This document shows, piece by piece, positions 60,933 to 64,000 of a DNA stretch of 64,000 bases. Numbering within the stretch: the stretch's first letter is position 1; each line of letters opens with the position of its first letter. Both the position numbers and the translations under genes were made by a program. The notes under the pieces are model-generated. The model did not search any database. It had not been told where the DNA came from and was given only the letters and a program-made list of their open reading frames with translations. Source of the stretch: Pseudomonas asplenii (lineage in GTDB: Bacteria; Pseudomonadota; Gammaproteobacteria; Pseudomonadales; Pseudomonadaceae); contig NZ_JSYZ01000011.1 in NCBI RefSeq assembly GCF_001293465.1, positions 1 through 64,000 of the forward strand, read 5' to 3'.

Positions 60933-62086
60933 GCCTCAGCCGCGAGTTGCTGGCGCGGCTGGTGGCGTTCGATACCACCAGCCGCGAGTCGAACCTGGCG
61001 CTGATCGGGTTCGTGCGCGACTACCTGGCCGAACTGGGTGTGCCCTGCGAACTGATTCACAACCCCGAGGGGAGCAAGGCCAACCTGTTCGCCACCATCG
61101 GCCCGGCGGATGTGCCGGGCATCGTCTTGTCCGGGCACACCGATGTGGTGCCGGTCGACGGCCAGGCCTGGACGTGTCCGCCGTTCGAGCTGACGGAGCA
61201 GGGCGGCAACCTCTACGGGCGCGGCACGGCGGACATGAAGGGCTATATCGCCTGTGTCCTGGCACTGGTGCCGGCGCTGGTCGACAGTGCCCTGCGCCTG
61301 CCGGTGCATATCGCCTTGTCCTATGACGAGGAGGTCGGTTGCCTCGGCGTGCGTTCACTGATCGAGGTGTTGCGTGGGCGGGCGGTCAAGCCGCTGCTGT
61401 GCGTGATCGGCGAGCCGACGCAGCTCAAGCCGGTGCTCGGGCACAAGGGCAAGCTCGCCATGCGTTGTGACGTGCAGGGTGCGGCCTGCCACTCGGCCTA
61501 CGCGCCGCAAGGGGTCAATGCCATTGAGTATGCCGCCCGGCTGATCGTCGAACTCGGTCGCCTGGGCGAAGCACTCAAATCTCCCGGCCAGCATGACGGG
61601 CGCTTCGATCCGCCGTTCTCCACGGTACAGACCGGCGTGATTCAGGGTGGCAAGGCCTTGAACATCGTGCCAGAGGATTGCCGGTTCGATTTCGAGGTGC
61701 GCGCCTTGCCACAGATGGACCCCTGGCAAGTGGCCGAACAACTGCAGCGGTACGCGTCCGACACCCTGTTGCCGGCGATGCGCGCGGTCAGTGCCCAGAG
61801 CGACATTCGCTTCACCGAGTTGTCGAGCTATCCGGGGCTGGCCACTTCGGTCGAGAGCCAGGCGGCCGGTTGGGTGGCGCAGTTCTGTGGTTCGCGCGAG
61901 TTCGGCACGGTGGCCTTTGGCACCGAAGGCGGGCTGTTCGACCAGGCGGGTATCCCGACCGTGGTCTGCGGGCCGGGCAGCATGGATCAGGGGCACAAGC
62001 CCGACGAGTTCGTCAGCCTGGCGCAGTTGCAGGCCTGTGACCAGATGCTGGAGCGGGTCCTGGCTTTCGCTTGTCAGGTCCGATGA
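60929..62086 (+). CDS. M20-family deacylase (acetylornithine deacetylase-like)
   Basis: A 385-residue metallohydrolase with the metal and catalytic motifs SGHTDVVPVDG, GRGTADMKGYIACVLAL, DEEVGCLGVRSLIE and GPGSMDQGHKPDEFVSL. It matches ArgE-type N-acyl-amino-acid deacylases. Its place in a catabolic operon suggests it removes an acyl group from a pathway intermediate rather than acting in arginine synthesis. Confidence 0.9.
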   Translation: MSLSRELLARLVAFDTTSRESNLALIGFVRDYLAELGVPCELIHNPEGSKANLFATIGPADVPGIVLSGHTDVVPVDGQAWTCPPFELTEQGGNLYGRGTADMKGYIACVLALVPALVDSALRLPVHIALSYDEEVGCLGVRSLIEVLRGRAVKPLLCVIGEPTQLKPVLGHKGKLAMRCDVQGAACHSAYAPQGVNAIEYAARLIVELGRLGEALKSPGQHDGRFDPPFSTVQTGVIQGGKALNIVPEDCRFDFEVRALPQMDPWQVAEQLQRYASDTLLPAMRAVSAQSDIRFTELSSYPGLATSVESQAAGWVAQFCGSREFGTVAFGTEGGLFDQAGIPTVVCGPGSMDQGHKPDEFVSLAQLQACDQMLERVLAFACQVR

Positions 62087-62134
62087 CGGCCCCATGCGGA
62101 GGTTGCGTCGGCAACCTCACGCCCCCTGCGGCAC

Positions 62135-63046
62135 TCACTTCTGTAGCCGCGCCAACTCCTCGATGCAGTACTCCACGAACAGTTGCGCCGGCTTGGTCAG
62201 TTGCGAGCGTCTCGGCCAGGCGGCCGACAGGCCCGATCCCGTGACGGTCTCCGCCAGGGGGATGCAGGCCAGTTGCCTGCCGTCATAGGTGTAGTTGGAG
62301 AAGGGTCGGGTGACCAGGATCGAAAAGCCGAAGCCCTGGGCGACCATGCCCCGGACCATCTCGATCGAGGGGGAACTGAAGGTGATGTGCGGGGTCAGGC
62401 CGCGCTCGGTGAAGATGCTGACGAAGTAGGTCCGGCTGGGCAGGGTCCCGAGCAGGATCATCGGTTCGAGGACCAGGTCATGTAGCGACACCTTGGCCTG
62501 ATGGGCGAAGCGATGATCGGCCGGCAGCAGCGCATAGGGTTGTTGCGGCGGCATCAGCGGCGCGGTCTCGATGGTGTGGTCCAGGTCGTGCTCGAAGAGC
62601 ATCGCCAGGTCGATGCTGCCGCTGGTGAGCGCCTGGATCAGCTCCTGCTGTTCGCCATCGCGGATTCGGATCTCCACGCCCGGCCAGCGTTCGCGGAAGC
62701 CGGCGATGAGGCGCGGCAGGTACAGTGGCGCCACCGTCTCGTAGCAACCGATATCGATCTGTCCGGCCACCACATCGTTGTCGGCCAGGGCGTTCTGCTC
62801 GAACTCGTGCGCCATGCGCAGCAGCTCCTGGGCCTTGCGGTAGAAGCGGTTGCCGGCCGGGGTCAGCGACATGCCGCTGGCGTGCTGGCGGATGAACAGC
62901 TGGACGTTGAAGCTGTCCTCGAGCTGGCGGATGGCGGTCGAGACCGAAGGTTGCGCGATGTAGAGCTTGCGCGAGGCTTCGGCGACGCTGCCGCATTCGA
63001 CGACGGCGGTGAAGTACTTCAACTGGCGAAGGTTATAGGCGGCCAC
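62135..63046 (-). CDS. LysR-family transcriptional regulator
   Basis: A 303-residue LysR: LRQLKYFTAVVECGSVAEASRKLYIAQPSVSTAIRQLEDSFNVQLF and a co-inducer domain with VEIRIRDGEQQELIQALTSGSIDLAMLFE. It sits between the catabolic operon (convergent) and a GMC oxidoreductase (divergent) and may control both. It resembles the branch that regulates oxidoreductase operons. Confidence 0.92.
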   Translation of the reverse strand: MAAYNLRQLKYFTAVVECGSVAEASRKLYIAQPSVSTAIRQLEDSFNVQLFIRQHASGMSLTPAGNRFYRKAQELLRMAHEFEQNALADNDVVAGQIDIGCYETVAPLYLPRLIAGFRERWPGVEIRIRDGEQQELIQALTSGSIDLAMLFEHDLDHTIETAPLMPPQQPYALLPADHRFAHQAKVSLHDLVLEPMILLGTLPSRTYFVSIFTERGLTPHITFSSPSIEMVRGMVAQGFGFSILVTRPFSNYTYDGRQLACIPLAETVTGSGLSAAWPRRSQLTKPAQLFVEYCIEELARLQK

Positions 63047-63305
63047 GGAATCCTCTCATCAGACACCTTGCAGAACCTTATTCAAGCGCACCCCGATGGT
63101 GCGTGGTTATAAGTTTTTTCCGGGTAAGGCAGAACATTTTTACTCATTTCCCCCGAGATGCCGCCCCGGCACTATGAAGCGGCCCGATGCCGTCCGGCAT
63201 CGAAGAACAACACCTACAGGGCAGGCACACCCGTTGCCCATCTGCCAGCAATCTTCATGCCTCGCGTGGTTCAGGCGCGAGCGCCATTGTCCAGGGGAAT
63301 GTCTG

Positions 63306-64000
63306 ATGAAGCAGTTCGATTACGTCATTGTGGGAGCCGGCTCGGCCGGTTGCGTGCTGGCCAACCGGCTGAGTGCCCACCCGGAAAACCGCGTCTGCCT
63401 GATTGAAAGCGGCAGCCATGACAACAGCGTGCGTATCCAGACGCCGGCCGGGACCATCACCCTGTACAAGAGTCGCAAATACAGCTGGAACTTCTTCTCC
63501 ACGCCACAGAAGCAGCTCAACAATCGGCGCCTGCACACCCCGCGGGGCAGGATGCTCGGCGGCTCCAGCTCGATGAACAGCATGATCTACATCCGCGGGC
63601 ATGCCAGCGACTACGACCGCTGGGCCGCCGCGGGTTGCCCGGGGTGGGACTGGAACAGCCTGTTGCCGTATTTCAGGAAGTCCGAACGCAACCTGCTCGG
63701 CCAGGATCTGCACTATCACGGTACCCAGGGCGAGTTGTGCGTCGATGTGCCGCGCGACCCCAACCCGGTGTCACGGCTCTTCGTGCAGGCGGCCGAGCGC
63801 TGTGGCATTCGCCGCAACGATGACTTCAACGGCGCCCGTTTCGAAGGCTCGGGGCTGTACAACGTGACCCAGAAGGACGGCAGGCGGCTGTCGAGCTTTC
63901 GTGCCTTCGTGCAACCGGTGCGGCAGCGGCCGAACCTGACGGTGCTCACCGACTGCACGGTCAAGGGCGTGGTCTTCGATGGGCTGCGCGCGGTGGGGGT
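63306..64000 (+). CDS. GMC-family FAD oxidoreductase (partial, choline-dehydrogenase-like)
   Basis: The first 231 codons from ATG 63306, running off the right edge. FAD-binding GAGSAG is at 10-15, the GMC signature GRMLGGSSSMNSMIYIRG follows, then DYDRWAAAGCPGWDWNSLLPYFRKSER. It oxidises an alcohol such as choline or an aryl/alkyl alcohol. In the 260-bp gap before it, a hairpin at 63087-63103 followed by a T-run may be a leader or an operator. Probably pairs with the LysR gene. Confidence 0.92.
   Translation, partial: MKQFDYVIVGAGSAGCVLANRLSAHPENRVCLIESGSHDNSVRIQTPAGTITLYKSRKYSWNFFSTPQKQLNNRRLHTPRGRMLGGSSSMNSMIYIRGHASDYDRWAAAGCPGWDWNSLLPYFRKSERNLLGQDLHYHGTQGELCVDVPRDPNPVSRLFVQAAERCGIRRNDDFNGARFEGSGLYNVTQKDGRRLSSFRAFVQPVRQRPNLTVLTDCTVKGVVFDGLRAVG

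Overview
The window looks like a chromosomal segment of a Pseudomonas (fluorescens/putida-type). The evidence is high GC with GC-rich third codon positions, dense LysR/AraC/GntR-regulated accessory operons, a Pseudomonas-type REP element near 26.64 kb, and an integrative-conjugative-element (ICE) gene set of the PFL_46xx/47xx (PFGI-1-like) class. No rRNA, tRNA or CRISPR was recognised.

Layout. (1) 0-8 kb, minus strand: an accessory chemotaxis operon (MCP, CheY, STAS protein, CheA, second MCP running off the left edge) preceded by a NarX/NarL-like kinase-regulator pair. (2) 8-14 kb: DUF1349 protein, tautomerase divergent from a GlxA/AraC regulator, a broken NAD(P)H oxidoreductase, and a stand-alone UvrA paralogue. 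(3) 13.7-18.4 kb, visibly more AT-rich: GlxA/AraC regulator, two NTF2-fold proteins, a Tat-exported DJ-1/PfpI protein, an SDR lacking the catalytic Tyr, and an orphan TatA. A 35-bp element occurs in inverted copies at both ends. (4) 18.4-26.6 kb: GAF-GGDEF-EAL protein, Tat-exported deacetylase with an NTF2-like partner and a LysR, a CHASE3-type MCP, and several very small genes. (5) 26.8-40.2 kb: an intact-looking but incomplete ICE type IV secretion block. The minus-strand genes mostly overlap or abut, yet the TraD coupling protein, TraU/TraG-type genes, relaxase and integrase are not in the window. (6) 40.6-46.5 kb: DUF3604/PHP hydrolase plus ABC importer, divergent from a GntR regulator across a 26-bp palindrome. 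(7) 46.5-53.7 kb: acetyltransferase, chrBA chromate resistance, LysE exporter/Lrp pair, secreted VOC protein, SDR/LysR pair, NTF2-like protein. (8) 53.9-64 kb: aldehyde dehydrogenase, ABC importer, flavin monooxygenase, Rid-like protein without the catalytic Arg, DUF1028 Ntn-type protein, M20 deacylase, LysR and GMC oxidoreductase. Region 8 looks like an uncharacterised uptake-and-degradation pathway for a nitrogenous compound.

The most promising targets are the 53.9-64 kb catabolic cluster, the trimmed T4SS block, and the low-GC GlxA/DJ-1/TatA island with its shared upstream element. All family names come from reading motifs by eye; no database search was run.
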